This document shows positions 46,182 through 55,266 of a stretch of DNA of 64,000 nt, in pieces (within the stretch, counting starts at the first letter, position 1; every line of letters begins with the position of its first letter). Where the stretch lies: NCBI GenBank assembly GCA_963770035.1, contig CAVYON010000004.1:186001-250000 (forward strand). The letters are read 5' to 3'. The DNA comes from Roseiarcus sp963770035 (GTDB lineage: Bacteria; Pseudomonadota; Alphaproteobacteria; Rhizobiales; Beijerinckiaceae). A program made the translations under genes and the position numbers. The notes beneath the pieces were generated by a model. It worked only from the letters and a program-made list of their open reading frames with translations, made no database searches and was not told where the DNA came from.

Positions 46182-47191
46182 ATGAGCAAGCCGAAGAAGA
46201 TATTGAACGACCCCTCCCGCGTCGTTACCGAGTTGCTGGACGGTCTGGTGCTTGCGAGCAACGGCCGACTGGTCCGATTAGATGGCAGGGACGCGATCGT
46301 CCGGTCACAGATCCCCAACAACAAGGTGGCCTTGCTGATCGGCGGCGGCAGTGGGCACGAGCCCATGTTTCCGGGCTTCATCGGCGAGAATCTTGCCGAC
46401 GGGGCCGCCTGCGGCCAGGTGTTCGCGGCGCCGGCACCCGATTTGGTGCTCGCCGCCACCCAAGCAGTGAATAGGGGGCGTGGTGTCCTCTACGTCTACG
46501 GCAACTACGCCGGCGACAATATGAACTTCGACATCGGCGCCGAGTTGGCTGCCGACGAGGGCATAAGTGTGCGCACTGTGCGGGTGTGGGACGACGTCGC
46601 GGGAGCGCCGCCTTGAGCGCATCACCGACCGACGCGGTATCGCCGGAGACTTTTACGTCATCAAAATCGCGGGCGGCGCGGCGGCGACAGCTGGACAGCA
46701 TCGACGAGGTGTACCGTATCGCTGCGAAGGCCCGCGACAACACGCGCTCGATGGGCGTGGCGATTGCCGCTGGCTCCATCCCGGAAACCGGCGCCCTCAC
46801 GTTCGAACTTGGACCCGACGAGATCGAGATCGGAATGGGCGCTCATGGCGAGCCGGGCATTTCCCGCCAGAAGCTGACAACGGCCGACGCCATAGCCGAG
46901 CAGATGATGGATGCGATATTGCCGGATCTGCCATTCCGCAGCGGCGACGAAGTCGCATTGCTTATCAACAACCTCGGCGCCACCACGATGATGGAGTTGC
47001 TGGTGGTGAACCGGTGCGTGCGGCAAGATTCTGGCCGAGGCGGGGATTGCAGTCCATCGCACCGATATCGGCTCGCTATCTGACGTGTCAGGAGATGGCC
47101 GGGTTTGTCCGTCACGCTGCTGCGACTGGACGATGAGCTTAAGCGATATTTGGACATGCCCGCTGCTTCGCTCGCTTACTCCCGCGCGTGA
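46182..47191 (+). pseudogene. dhaK: DhaK-type ketose kinase subunit, several frameshifts
   Basis: MSKPKKILNDPSRVVTELLDGLVLASNGRLVRLDG and LIGGGSGHEPMFPGFIG (46182-46600) are followed in a second frame by SIDEVYRIAAKARDNTRSMGVAIAAGSIPETGALTFELGPDEIEIGMGAHGEPG and INNLGATTMMELLVVNR. A third frame holds LAEAGIAVHRTDIGSL and LLRLDDELKRYLDMPAASLAYSRA (stop 47191). All parts of a 330-residue DhaK are present, but at least three frame changes occur (near 46600, 46690 and 47015). DhaK binds dihydroxyacetone or erythrulose covalently through a His and works with DhaL. Confidence 0.85.
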
Positions 47192-47288
47192 GGCGGCCGC
47201 AATGAAGTTGGTGCGGTCAGCGTGACTTGGATAACGAAGCAGCGCCAACCAACCAAGAGCGACGCCTCGTAAAGTGGCGGAAGGTGCT

Positions 47289-48222
47289 ATGAAAGCTTTG
47301 GTTCTTGAGAAAGTGCGGGAACTTCGGTTGCGGGACATCCAGCTACCGAGCGAACCCGAGCCCGATGACGTGAGGATCGCGATGCGGGCCGTGGGCGTTT
47401 GCGGCAGCGATGTCACAAACCTGAAACCAGGCGACCGTGTGCGCATGGAGCCTGGCATTCCGGACTGGAGCTCTCGCGCATCGCGCAGCGGCCACTACAA
47501 TCTGGATCCGAAGGTTCGCTTCTGGGCGACCCCGCCGGTTCATGGTTGCCTGACGCCGGAAGTGATCCATCCGGCCAATTTGACCTTCAAGCTGCCCGAC
47601 AACGTGAGCATGGCGGAGGGCGCGCTGGTCGAGTCGCTGGCCGTCGGCATGCAGGCCGCCACCAAGGCTCACGTCGCGCCCGGCGCGATCGGCGTGGTGG
47701 CCGGCTGCAGCACGATCGGCATCGTGACGGCGCTTGCCGCCTTAGCCGCGGGATGCGCACAGGTTGTCATCACCGACCTCCAGCAGGAAAAGCTGGACAT
47801 CGCCGCGCGCTATCCGGGGCTTGTTCCGGTCAACCTTGGCAAGGCGGACCCCGTCGCCAAGGTTCGCGAACTCACCGACAATTGGGGCGCGCATGTGGTC
47901 TTCGAATGCAGCGGCCATCCGAGGGCGTCCGAGCGGCTGTTCGATCATGCCGCCCCTGGCGCAACATGTGGTCTTAGTCGGCATGCCGCCGGGTCCGGTG
48001 CCGTACGATGTGATCGCGGCTGAGGCTAAGGAACTGCATGTTGAGCATGTGTTTCGGTACACGAATGTCTACGCGCAAACCGTTACCCTACTGGCTTCGG
48101 GAAAAATTGACGTGAAGCCACTGATCTCAAAGACTTACCCATTTGAGAAGGCGATCGAGGCCTTTGAGTTCGCCGCAAAGGGACTGCCGAATGTCGTCAA
48201 GACGCAGATCGTGTTCGAGTAG
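47289..48222 (+). pseudogene. Medium-chain polyol (xylitol/threitol-like) dehydrogenase, deleted and frameshifted
   Basis: MKALVLEKVRELRLRDIQLP...VGVCGSDV is the sorbitol/xylitol-dehydrogenase start. The next residues are TNLKPGDRVRMEPGIPDWSS, so about 36 residues with the GHE zinc site are missing in frame. The cofactor domain (GVVAGCSTIGIVTALAALAAG) is present. Near 47956 a further frame change occurs before VVLVGMPPGPVPYDVIAAEAKELHVEHVFRYTNVYAQ...VVKTQIVFE. The parent would be a Zn-dependent NAD dehydrogenase of about 345 residues making a ketose from a polyol. Confidence 0.85.
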
Positions 48223-48230
48223 GAAGAGCT

Positions 48231-48860
48231 ATGCACGACGCATTAACACCATCAGAGACGCGTGAACTGCTCAAGGCGGTATCGAAGCGCATAGTCGACA
48301 GCGTCGACATATTGACCGCCGTCGATCAGGCGATTGGGGACGGCGATCACGGCATCGGCATGCGGCGTGGCTTCGCGGCAGTGCTGGAGCAGCTGCAGGC
48401 CCAACCGGAGACCGTTGAAGCGGCGTTCAAAGTTGCCGGGACGGCGATCATGGCGAACGCTGGCGGCGCTGCGGGGGCAGTGTTTGGCACCCTGTTTCGT
48501 GCAGGCAGCTCTGCGTTTGCCGGGCGCCGCAGCCTCGACGCCGAAGGCTTGGCTGGCTTCCTTCAGCAAGGCCTGATGGCAGTGCAACAGCGGGGTGGCT
48601 CACGGCCGGGAATGAAGACCATGTTGGACGCGCTGGCCCCGGCCGCAGCGGCCGCAGCCAAGGCCTGCCCCGAGGGCCTGCCCGCCACGGTGCGCGCCGC
48701 CGCGACGGCGGCAGAGCAGGGTGTGGAGGCGACCAAGTCGATGATCGCCACCACCGGCAAGGCACGGACGCTCGGCGAACGCTCGCTCGGCCATCCGGAT
48801 CCGGGGGCGGTGTCGACAAGTCTGATTCTGAAGTCGATGTGCGACTACATCGAAGCATGA
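48231..48860 (+). CDS. dhaL: DhaL-type kinase subunit (ADP/ATP-binding)
   Basis: The 209-residue protein is intact: DQAIGDGDHGIGMRRGF (Mg-nucleotide site with conserved Asp residues near 33-38), ANAGGAAGAVFGTLF, PGMKTMLDALAP and GHPDPGAVS near the C-terminus. DhaL donates phosphate to the ketose bound by DhaK. AGGAAGAG precedes ATG 48231, eight bases after the dehydrogenase stop. It is the only unbroken enzyme gene in this cluster, and useless without dhaK unless another DhaK exists. Confidence 0.9.
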   Translation: MHDALTPSETRELLKAVSKRIVDSVDILTAVDQAIGDGDHGIGMRRGFAAVLEQLQAQPETVEAAFKVAGTAIMANAGGAAGAVFGTLFRAGSSAFAGRRSLDAEGLAGFLQQGLMAVQQRGGSRPGMKTMLDALAPAAAAAAKACPEGLPATVRAAATAAEQGVEATKSMIATTGKARTLGERSLGHPDPGAVSTSLILKSMCDYIEA

Positions 48861-48940
48861 TGCCGTACAGTTGCGGCTGGACCAAATGAGCCGCGTTCTT
48901 CGTCGGTGCATAGCCTCGCGCATGAGCGAAAGGGGGGCCC

Positions 48941-49718
48941 TTGAACAAATTCTGGATCGGTACGGGTTGGAAGATGAACAAGACAGCGGCCGAGGCGCGC
49001 GCCTATGTCGCCGAATTGGTCGTCCTTCTGCCGCCGCCTCACGACGACCTCAAGCTGTTCATTCTGCCGCCGTATACCGCGCTGGCGTCAGCGCGTGAGG
49101 CAATCGGCGACACTCCGCTGCTGCTCGGCGCTCAGAATATGCATTGGGCGAGCTCGGGCGCATACACGGGCGAGGTGTCGGCCGGCATGCTTGCTGAATT
49201 CGGCGTCGACCTCGTTGAACTGGGCCATTCCGAGCGGCGGGCTGAGTTTCGGCGAAACCGATGCCACCGTGAACGCCAAAGTGAAGACCGCGCTGCGCCA
49301 TGGACTCAGGCCGCTGGTTTGTGTCGGGGACACCGCGCTGGAGCGCGACGCCGGAGCCTCGGTGGAAACCATCGTTCGGCAGGTCAAGTTGGCATTCGCG
49401 GGTCTGCAAGCAAGCGAGCTGGACCAGTGCTTGGTCGCCTATGAACCTGTGTGGGCAATCGGCGAGCTTGGAGTGCCTGCGCAACCCGAGCATGTTAGGA
49501 TCGCCCATACTACGATCCGGCGGGCACTGAAGGAACGCACTGCGCATCACGTCCCAATTCTGTACGGCGGCAGCGTCAATGTGGCCAACGCAGCGCAACT
49601 CGCGAAGGAAAGAGAAGTCGACGGGCTCTTCGTCGGTCGCGCCGCTTGGACGGCGCCTGGTTTTGCCGGCATTGTCAGCGAGGCGCTCTCCGCGCGACGC
49701 ACTTTGACCGACCCTTAG
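48941..49718 (+). pseudogene. Triose-phosphate-isomerase-like protein (EryH/TpiA2 type), frameshifted
   Basis: The TTG start at 48941 follows AAAGGGGGGCC. NKFWIGTGWKMNKTAAEARAYV holds the active-site Asn/Lys, VELGHSERRAEF the catalytic His, and (in a second frame from 49250) FGETDATVNAKVKTAL, VAYEPVWAIG with the catalytic Glu and ILYGGSVNVANAAQLAKEREVDGLFVGRAAW. One extra T at about 49246 (TTT for TT) causes the break. The WxGTGWKMNK start is like the EryH group, which isomerises L-erythrulose 1-phosphate. Without the error the protein is about 258 residues. Confidence 0.85.
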
Positions 49719-50045
49719 GCGACGCCCAAAAACTGGTGAATTGGGTTGGGCGTTCTACTGGCGTTGGCTGTTTGTAGGATTCCAGTCGCCGGGGCTGAAG
49801 GTCTATAGCCCATAGATGATCGACGAATCACCGCTGCGAGCCCGTTACGAAGCCCTTCGTTCCTCTCTGAACGAACGGGGCCGGCGGTTGAACGCGGCGG
49901 CGGAGGCGAAGGCGGCGGGCTACGGTGGGGTTGCGGCGGCGGCGCGCGCGACGAAGGTCGCCCGCAGCACGATTGGACGCGGTCTGAAGGACCTGCAGGA
50001 CCCCGGTTCATTGACAAGAAAGGTGCGGCGGAAAGGCGGCGGCAG

Positions 50046-51501
50046 GGGTGCGATTCAAACCGATGCAGGGTAGGTTGGGTTGAGTGATTTGGCAGGAGGC
50101 GACGGATGGCGGTCGGGGAGTTGAGCGATGAGGGGCTGGTTGCGGCGTTGCGGGCGCATCCGGAGCTCCGCAAGCGGGTGTCGTCGATCGTGGCGGCGAT
50201 CGAAGGCGCCGATGGCGAATTGAAGGAAGCCGACGCTGCGGAAGAGCGCATCGTGGATGAGATGCGTCTTTTGGGGCGTGAGGCGCTGAAGAGTTGGGCG
50301 GAGAACCGGGTCGAGGCGACGGAGCGGGAAATTCGCCAACGCCCTCGGATGCATCGCCAAGGCGAAAAAAACTCCGCTGGCATACGAAATTTGGCGAAAT
50401 AGAGGTCCGGGAGCCGCAATATCGGTTCGGGACGCAACGGGTGCGTCCGTTCGTGCTCGGGGCGAAGGTGAGCCCGCTCGGATGTTCGCGGCCGCTGCAG
50501 CGCGCCCTCGTCGACTTCGCGGCCGATCAGCCCTTCGCGCAGGCGCGCGCCAAGTTGCAGGAGCACTACGGCTTCGCGATTGGCGAGAGCACGATCCAGC
50601 GGATCACGTTCGCCCACGCCCAGGCGATGCACGAAAGCAGGTGTCGGGATTTGGAGTTTCCGGAAGCGCCGGGCCTTCGCAAACCGATCGTCGTCGAAAC
50701 GGACGGCGGCATGGTTCCGATCGTCGAGCCGAGCAGCGAGGGGAAAGACAAGCGCAAGGGCAAGACGCTGTCCTGGCGGGAGGCGAAGCTGTCGCTGGCG
50801 CACGCGCAAGGGAACTGCACGCCGGTTTATGCGGGCTCGATCGAGGGCGGGGTCGAAGAGGCCGGGCGTCAGTTGCTTTCGTGCGCGGTTCGCGCCGGCT
50901 TCGGGGCGAACTCCCGGGTTCACGCGGTCGGCGACGGCGCGCCCTGGATCGTCGGCCAAGTCGAGGCGCAGTTCGGTGATCAGGGCTGCTACCTGATTGA
51001 TTTCTATCATGTCTGCGAATACCTGGGCGCCGCCTCGGCGGCGATCGCGCCCGACCCGGCCGCGCGCAGCGCCTGGATGGAGACGCAGAAGGAGGCGCTC
51101 AAAGGCGGCCGTCTCGACGCCGTCCTGCGGGCGCTCGCCGGACATTGCGAGCCCCCCGAGGTCGATGACGAGCGTGCGCCCGTGCGAACCTGCCATCGCT
51201 ACCTCGGCGCCCGCGTCGGCCAATTGAACGATCGCCAGGCCTTGGCCGACGGGCTGCCAATCGGCTCGGGCGAGATCGAAAGCGCTCATCGCTACATCGC
51301 CCAACAACGCCTCAAGCGGCCGGGCGCCTGGTGGCGCGTCGAACATGCCGAACACATGCTTGCCTTGCGGATAAATCGAATCAACGGCGACTGGGACGCC
51401 TACTGGAAAGCCCTCGCCCAACCCAGCTCCGCTGTCGCCAATGACAACGACCCGAAATCACTCCGCCGCACCGCCTGATTGCATCACTTTGGATCGCACC
51501 C
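50046..51501 (+). mobile_element. ISKra4 family element with 9-bp target duplication
   Basis: The element starts GGGTGCGATTC and ends GGATCGCACCC (inverted). CGGCGGCAG is repeated directly on both sides (50037-50045 and 51502-51510), and joining the flanks restores the ISAzo13 reading frame. This fixes the boundaries to the base. Confidence 0.9.
50106..51478 (+). CDS. ISKra4 transposase, two frames joined at an A-run
   Basis: The first frame (MAVGELSDEGLVAALRAHPELRKRV...AENRVEATEREIRQRPRMHRQGEK) reaches a run of seven A near 50366-50372. A slip there leads to the second frame (KKLRWHTKFGEIEVREPQYRFGTQRVRPFVLG). The catalytic domain has IVVETDGGMVPIV, HAVGDGAPWIVGQ and GSGEIESAHRYIAQQRLK. Programmed frameshifting is known for ISKra4 subgroups, so this copy may be active. 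The joined product is about 455 residues. Confidence 0.85.
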
Positions 51502-51973
51502 CGGCGGCAGCCCTCGGTTGACAACCAAAGATCCGGCGCTGCTGGCGGACTTGCAACGATTGCTCGAGCCCGCGACGATGGGCGATCCGATGCGGCCATT
51601 GGTATGGGTGTCCAAGAGCCACGACAAGCTGGCGACGGCGCTTCGCCAGACGGGTCATAAGGTGAGTTCGTCGACCATTCCCAAGCTGTTGGCGGAGTTG
51701 AAATACTGCCGCCATTACAATCGGAAGACCAAAGAGAGCGGCAAACATCCCGATCGCGACGCGCAGTTCGAATATATCAACGCCAAGGTCGAAGCGTTCC
51801 AGGCAGCCGGCGAACCCACGCTATCGATCGACGCGAAAAAGAAGGAATTGCTCGGCGAATTCAAGAACGGCGGCAGCGACTATGGGCCGCAAGGCCAGCC
51901 GATCGAGGTCAATACCCACGATTTCGAAGACAAGGAGCTGGGCAAGGTCCTCCCTTTCGGCGTCTACGACATC

Positions 51974-52191
51974 GTCGAGACCGGCAACGACAGTTGGCGC
52001 TTCAAGAACCGCGCCTGACCCTCAAAACACAGCGGCTAACCCCACCGCGTTCGCCCCGGCTGCGCAACCCTGACCAGCTTCGCCGGGGCGAACGCTACCC
52101 ATCGTGCGCGTCCAAAACACGCCGACTTCAACCTCTGGAGTGGCCTACTTTTGGACGCCGATCATGGCCTACTTTTCGGTGCCGATTGACA
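51974..52191 (+). mobile_element. IS21 relic: last codons of istB plus one element end
   Basis: VETGNDSWRFKNRA followed by a stop is the IstB C-terminus (compare the copy at 26615). After it come two subterminal repeats of the form TGGCCTACTTTTGGACGCCGAT, and the terminal GATTGACA ending at 52191. The repeats differ from those of the two IS21 copies above, so it is a third IS21 type. About 2.3 kb of the element is missing. Confidence 0.7.
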
Positions 52192-52382
52192 CGTCTATGG
52201 CTCGAACAAATCGGCCGCCGGCTGTATCCTGGCATGAAGCGCCTGATGATCACGGCCGACGGCGGCGGCTCCAACGGTTCACGCTTGCGTCTGTGGAAGT
52301 TGGCGCTCCAGCAACTTGCCGATGAAAGCGGGCTGATCATCCAGGTCTGCCACTACCCGCCGGGGACATCGAAGTGGAACAA

Positions 52383-52404
52383 CCCCCGGACTTGATCCGG
52401 GGGG
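52383..52404. repeat. Short GC-rich palindrome inside ISAzo13
   Basis: Arms CCCCCGGA and TCCGGGGG surround CTTGA. Compared with the intact ISAzo13 at 33238-33260, this 22-base unit replaces five bases of the catalytic Glu region (between SKWN and EHR). The same unit, as an overlapping double, sits in IS1634 copy 2 at 57120-57151. Confidence 0.7.
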
Positions 52405-52814
52405 AGCACCGCATGTTCTGTCACATCACGCAGAACTGGCGCGCCATGCCTCTGGCCAGCCTGCTCATCGTCATCGCACTGATCTCCAACACAACAACGA
52501 AAACAGGCTTGAAGATTTCCTGCGGGCTCGATCGAAATACCTATCGCAAGGGCATCAAGGTTTCCGACGCGGACATGGCGAGCCTGAACATAACCCGCGA
52601 CGCGTTCCACCCAGAATGGAACTACAACATTGCGCCGAGAAATAACATCATGGAGCGATAGTTTCTGGGCGTCGCCTAAGCTTGAGCATTTGCTCGAGTC
52701 GTTGACAGCCAATCCGACGCACGGCATCCGCCAGCCGCCGAATACGCCCGCCTTGATACACGACGCGATCAAGCGGCCTCACTGGGCGTTGTCCCTATCC
52801 AAAATTAAGAGATC

Positions 52815-52831
52815 CCCCGGCTTTGCCGGGG
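52815..52831. repeat. IS200-type end hairpin
   Basis: CCCCGGC-TTT-GCCGGGG lies about 85 bases before the IS200 tnpA start and matches the hairpin at 23776-23794 in the other orientation. From 52681 to 52814 no gene is seen. Confidence 0.5.
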
Positions 52832-53012
52832 TGGCCGTAGAAGTTTGACTTTTACGGGGGTCCACCGTGATTTTTGCCGTCGTGAGCCGCCAAGCACACG
52901 AAGGGTCAAATCACGATGGACGAATTCGAGAGCTTAAGTCACACCAAGTGGGAGTGCAAATATCACGTCGTCTTCATTCCGAAATACCGACGGAAGGTGC
53001 TGTATGGCGAAC

Positions 53013-54516
53013 GAGGCAGTTGCAAAATTGGGAGTTCGGCCAGAGTTTTCGAATTTTCGGGTGATTTTTCGACGGTTGCGAACCGCTGGCGGCCGGTTTC
53101 TGGTATGCTGATTCTGCTAGGAACAACAAGCAGATGCCAGGAGCCGCCGACGATGTCGCTGCGGGAGAGCCTATCCTCGTACTGGGAGAAGTTTCAAGGG
53201 GAACTTTTCCCTTTTCTCGAAGAAACTGTGGGTTTCCTGACCGGATCGCATCGAGCGCTGGTCACGGTCGTGGATATGACGCGGCTCGAGGCTTTCGTCC
53301 CGCACTGGCATGGACTTCCCGGGCGCCCGTTGGCCGAGCGGGCGGCGTTGGCGAGAGCCTTCGTGGCCAAGGCGGTTTTCAATTTGCCGACCACGCGAAT
53401 GCTGATCGAACGCGTCCAGGCCGACAAAACGCTTCGGCGTCTGTGCGGTTGGTCGCGTCCGTCCGAGGTTCCCAGCGAATCGACATTCTCGCGCGCCTTC
53501 GCCGAATTCGCCCAGAGCGAACTGCCCTCGCGTGTGCACGAGGCCTTGATCCGGCAGACCCACGCCGACCGGTTGGTTGGTCACATCGCGCGCGATTCGA
53601 CCGCGATCGAAGGCCATGAAAAGCCGCGACGCGCCGAACAGCCCGAACCGACCGCGCCGAAGCCGGCGCCCCGCAAACGCGGGCGTCCGCGCAAGGGCGA
53701 GGAACCCCCGCCCAAACCGCCCACGCGCCTGGAACGCCAAGCCGGCATGACCCTGAGCCAAATGCTCGCCGATCTGCCCCGGCCTTGTGACGTCGGCGTC
53801 AAGCGCAACGCCAAAGGACATCAAGAGACATGGATCGGCTATAAGCTGCACGTGGATACGGCCGACGGCGACATTCCCGTCAGTTGCGTTCTCACCTCGG
53901 CTTCCGTCCATGACAGTCAGGTCGCCATCCCGCTGGCTACGATGACGGCGGAACGCCTGGTCAATCTCTACGATCTCATGGACAGCGCCTACGACGCGGC
54001 CGAGATCGAGGCGCACAGCCGCGCGCTCGGCCACGTGCCGATCATCGATGCCAATCCGCGCCGTGACGCCGCCCTCAAACAAGAATTGGCGCGAGAGCAG
54101 AGGCGTCAGGCGCTGGCGGGCCATCGCATGGCCGAGGACATCCGTTACAACGAACGCAGCAGCGCCGAACGGGTCAACGCCAACCTCAAAGACAATCACG
54201 GCGGTCGAACCGTCCAGGTGCGCGGCCCCACGAAAGTGATGTGTCATCTGATGTTCGGCATTCTGGTCGTCACGGTGACCCAAATCATCCGTCTCATCGC
54301 ATAGCGATCGCGATCGTACGCAACATAGAGAGCCCGTAGCCTCCCAAAATATCGGCAGGTCGGCGAGCTATTGCCCGCGCGCGCTCAGAAACGCCGCTCT
54401 CGGCACAAATCGACCCAGGCCGCCGCCGCCAAAATCGGCACAGCTCGGAAATCAATCCAAGTTTGCGCTCTTGCGGAAACACAACCCAGTGCTCCCAAAC
54501 ATTTTGCAAGTGCCTC
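53013..54516 (+). mobile_element. Insertion sequence with 4-bp target duplication in IS200
   Basis: The ends read GAGGCAGTTGCAAAAT (53013-53028) and its near-perfect complement (54501-54516). GAAC is repeated directly at 53009-53012 and 54517-54520, and removing the element with one GAAC restores the tnpA frame. Length 1504 bp. The family is IS5- or IS1182-like. Confidence 0.85.
53153..54304 (+). CDS. DDE transposase (IS5/IS1182-like)
   Basis: The 383-residue protein starts at MSLRESLSSYWEKFQGELFPFLEE, preceded by AGGAGCC; the longer frame from 52916 is a fusion with IS200. It has the DUF772-like N-terminal domain (PTTRMLIERVQADKTLRRLCGWSRPSEVPSESTFSRAFAEF) and the catalytic residues in IARDSTAIEGHEK, VNLYDLMDSAYDAAEI and NERSSAERVNANLKDNHGGR. 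A Pro/Arg-rich linker (RKRGRPRKGEEPPPKPPTR) lies between the first two. It is intact. Confidence 0.88.
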   Translation: MSLRESLSSYWEKFQGELFPFLEETVGFLTGSHRALVTVVDMTRLEAFVPHWHGLPGRPLAERAALARAFVAKAVFNLPTTRMLIERVQADKTLRRLCGWSRPSEVPSESTFSRAFAEFAQSELPSRVHEALIRQTHADRLVGHIARDSTAIEGHEKPRRAEQPEPTAPKPAPRKRGRPRKGEEPPPKPPTRLERQAGMTLSQMLADLPRPCDVGVKRNAKGHQETWIGYKLHVDTADGDIPVSCVLTSASVHDSQVAIPLATMTAERLVNLYDLMDSAYDAAEIEAHSRALGHVPIIDANPRRDAALKQELAREQRRQALAGHRMAEDIRYNERSSAERVNANLKDNHGGRTVQVRGPTKVMCHLMFGILVVTVTQIIRLIA

Positions 54517-54611
54517 GAACTGAAGAAATATCTTGGGCCGGTGTTTCGTAAGCGGTACGAGCATACACCTGTCTGCCCAGGCTGCCCGGGCTGCCCGGGC
54601 TGCTCCGGCGA

Positions 54612-55266
54612 CTATTTAACCCGGGCGAACCGGCTCGGCATCCAGAACTGGCGCATGGCCTCAACGACGGCCGGAATGTCGCGCCACGACTCGTGAGCGA
54701 AGGACGGAGCATCCAGACGGCGCCGGTGGGGGTCGAGAACTGGGCGGCCGGAGGGGGTCGGCGCAGTAGAATAATATTGGCAGCAGCAGTCCGTACTCGG
54801 CAGCGTTCGGGCTCATCAATCGGGACCACGCGAGCAGCCGCAACTTGATGACCGCGTAGAAGCCCATGCACCAGGCCCGCGCGTCGACCTCGCCGTTTGG
54901 CGTGCGCACGAATACAGGTTCGAAGCTTTCCGGTTTCGTGGACGGCGCGTTGACGATCGCGTTGTGTCGCGTGAGCGTGGCGGCGATCGCGGAGAATGTC
55001 TCCGTGTCGTGGTTGAAGTCGTCCGGATCGACGCCGAGCAGCGGGCAGACCCATTCCTCGGGCATCATCGAGACCGGCCCGGCGACGACGGCGGCGGCCG
55101 CGCCGTCGAGCATAGAAAGGGACGTCGCCTGGGGATGACGAAGCATCGCTGACTTGGCGCGCTCGTCGATCCAACGGCCGAGCCGGTCGAACGACATCGC
55201 GTAATCGGCCATGGTCTTGGCGGGCTCGGCGCTCCCAGCCGTCCTTCGTCGCTTTTCCGTCGTCAT
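54612..55266 (-). pseudogene. UPF0149/YecA-like IS66 accessory protein, frameshifted
   Basis: MSFDRLGRWIDERAKSAMLRHPQATSLSMLDGAAAAVVAGPVSMMPEEWVCPLLGVDPDDF and WCMGFYAVIKLRLLAWSRLMSPNAAEYGLLLPILFYC match the YecA/YgfB (UPF0149) fold. After about 54740 the correct C-terminus (SFAHESWRDIPAVVEAMRQFWMPSRFARVK, stop at 54612) is in a different frame. Its start overlaps the tnpC stop by four bases (ATGA). Such genes ride with some alphaproteobacterial IS66 elements; their role is unknown. Confidence 0.7.

Larger units (their letters stand above)
49816..52661 (+). pseudogene. ISAzo13 transposase, interrupted three times
   Basis: The pieces are 49816-50045 (MIDESPLRARYEALRSSLNERGRRLN...GYGGVAAAARATKVARSTIGRGL), 51502-51973 (LTTKDPALLADLQRLLEPATMGDPMRPL...TLSIDAKKKELLGEF...LPFGVYDI), 52192-52382 (LEQIGRRLYPGMKRLMITADGGGSNGSRLRLWKLAL...PPGTSKWNN) and 52405-52661 (HRMFCHITQNWRAMPLASLL...YNIAPRNNIMER). 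Read together they match the intact copy at 32285-33523 along most of its length; about 20 residues are lost at the IS21 relic and two at the palindrome. Confidence 0.85.
49714..52680 (+). mobile_element. ISAzo13 family element, copy 2, carrying nested insertions
   Basis: Ends CTTAGGCGACGCCCAAAAAC (49714-49733) and its complement with one mismatch (52661-52680) enclose a transposase gene interrupted by ISKra4, an IS21 relic and a palindrome. Its left end abuts the last codons of the tpiA-like gene. Confidence 0.85.
52916..54552 (+). pseudogene. IS200 TnpA start, split by another IS and truncated
   Basis: MDEFESLSHTKWECKYHVVFIPKYRRKVLYGE (52916-53012) is the IS200/IS605 TnpA N-terminus. Its next residues ELKKYLGPVFRK reappear after the inserted IS at about 54517-54552. 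Beyond that the frame enters unrelated repeats (CPGCPGCPGC). The HUH and Tyr motifs are missing. Confidence 0.75.

Noticed and set aside
52916..54304. A single 462-residue fusion protein
   Set aside because: The first 32 or so residues are IS200 TnpA and the rest an unrelated transposase with its own start. The junction coincides with the inverted repeat and GAAC duplication.
54570..54605. CAGGCTGCCCGGGCTGCC-like tandem units as a special repeat
   Set aside because: Only three to four imperfect 9-base units. Too short to separate from chance in GC-rich sequence.
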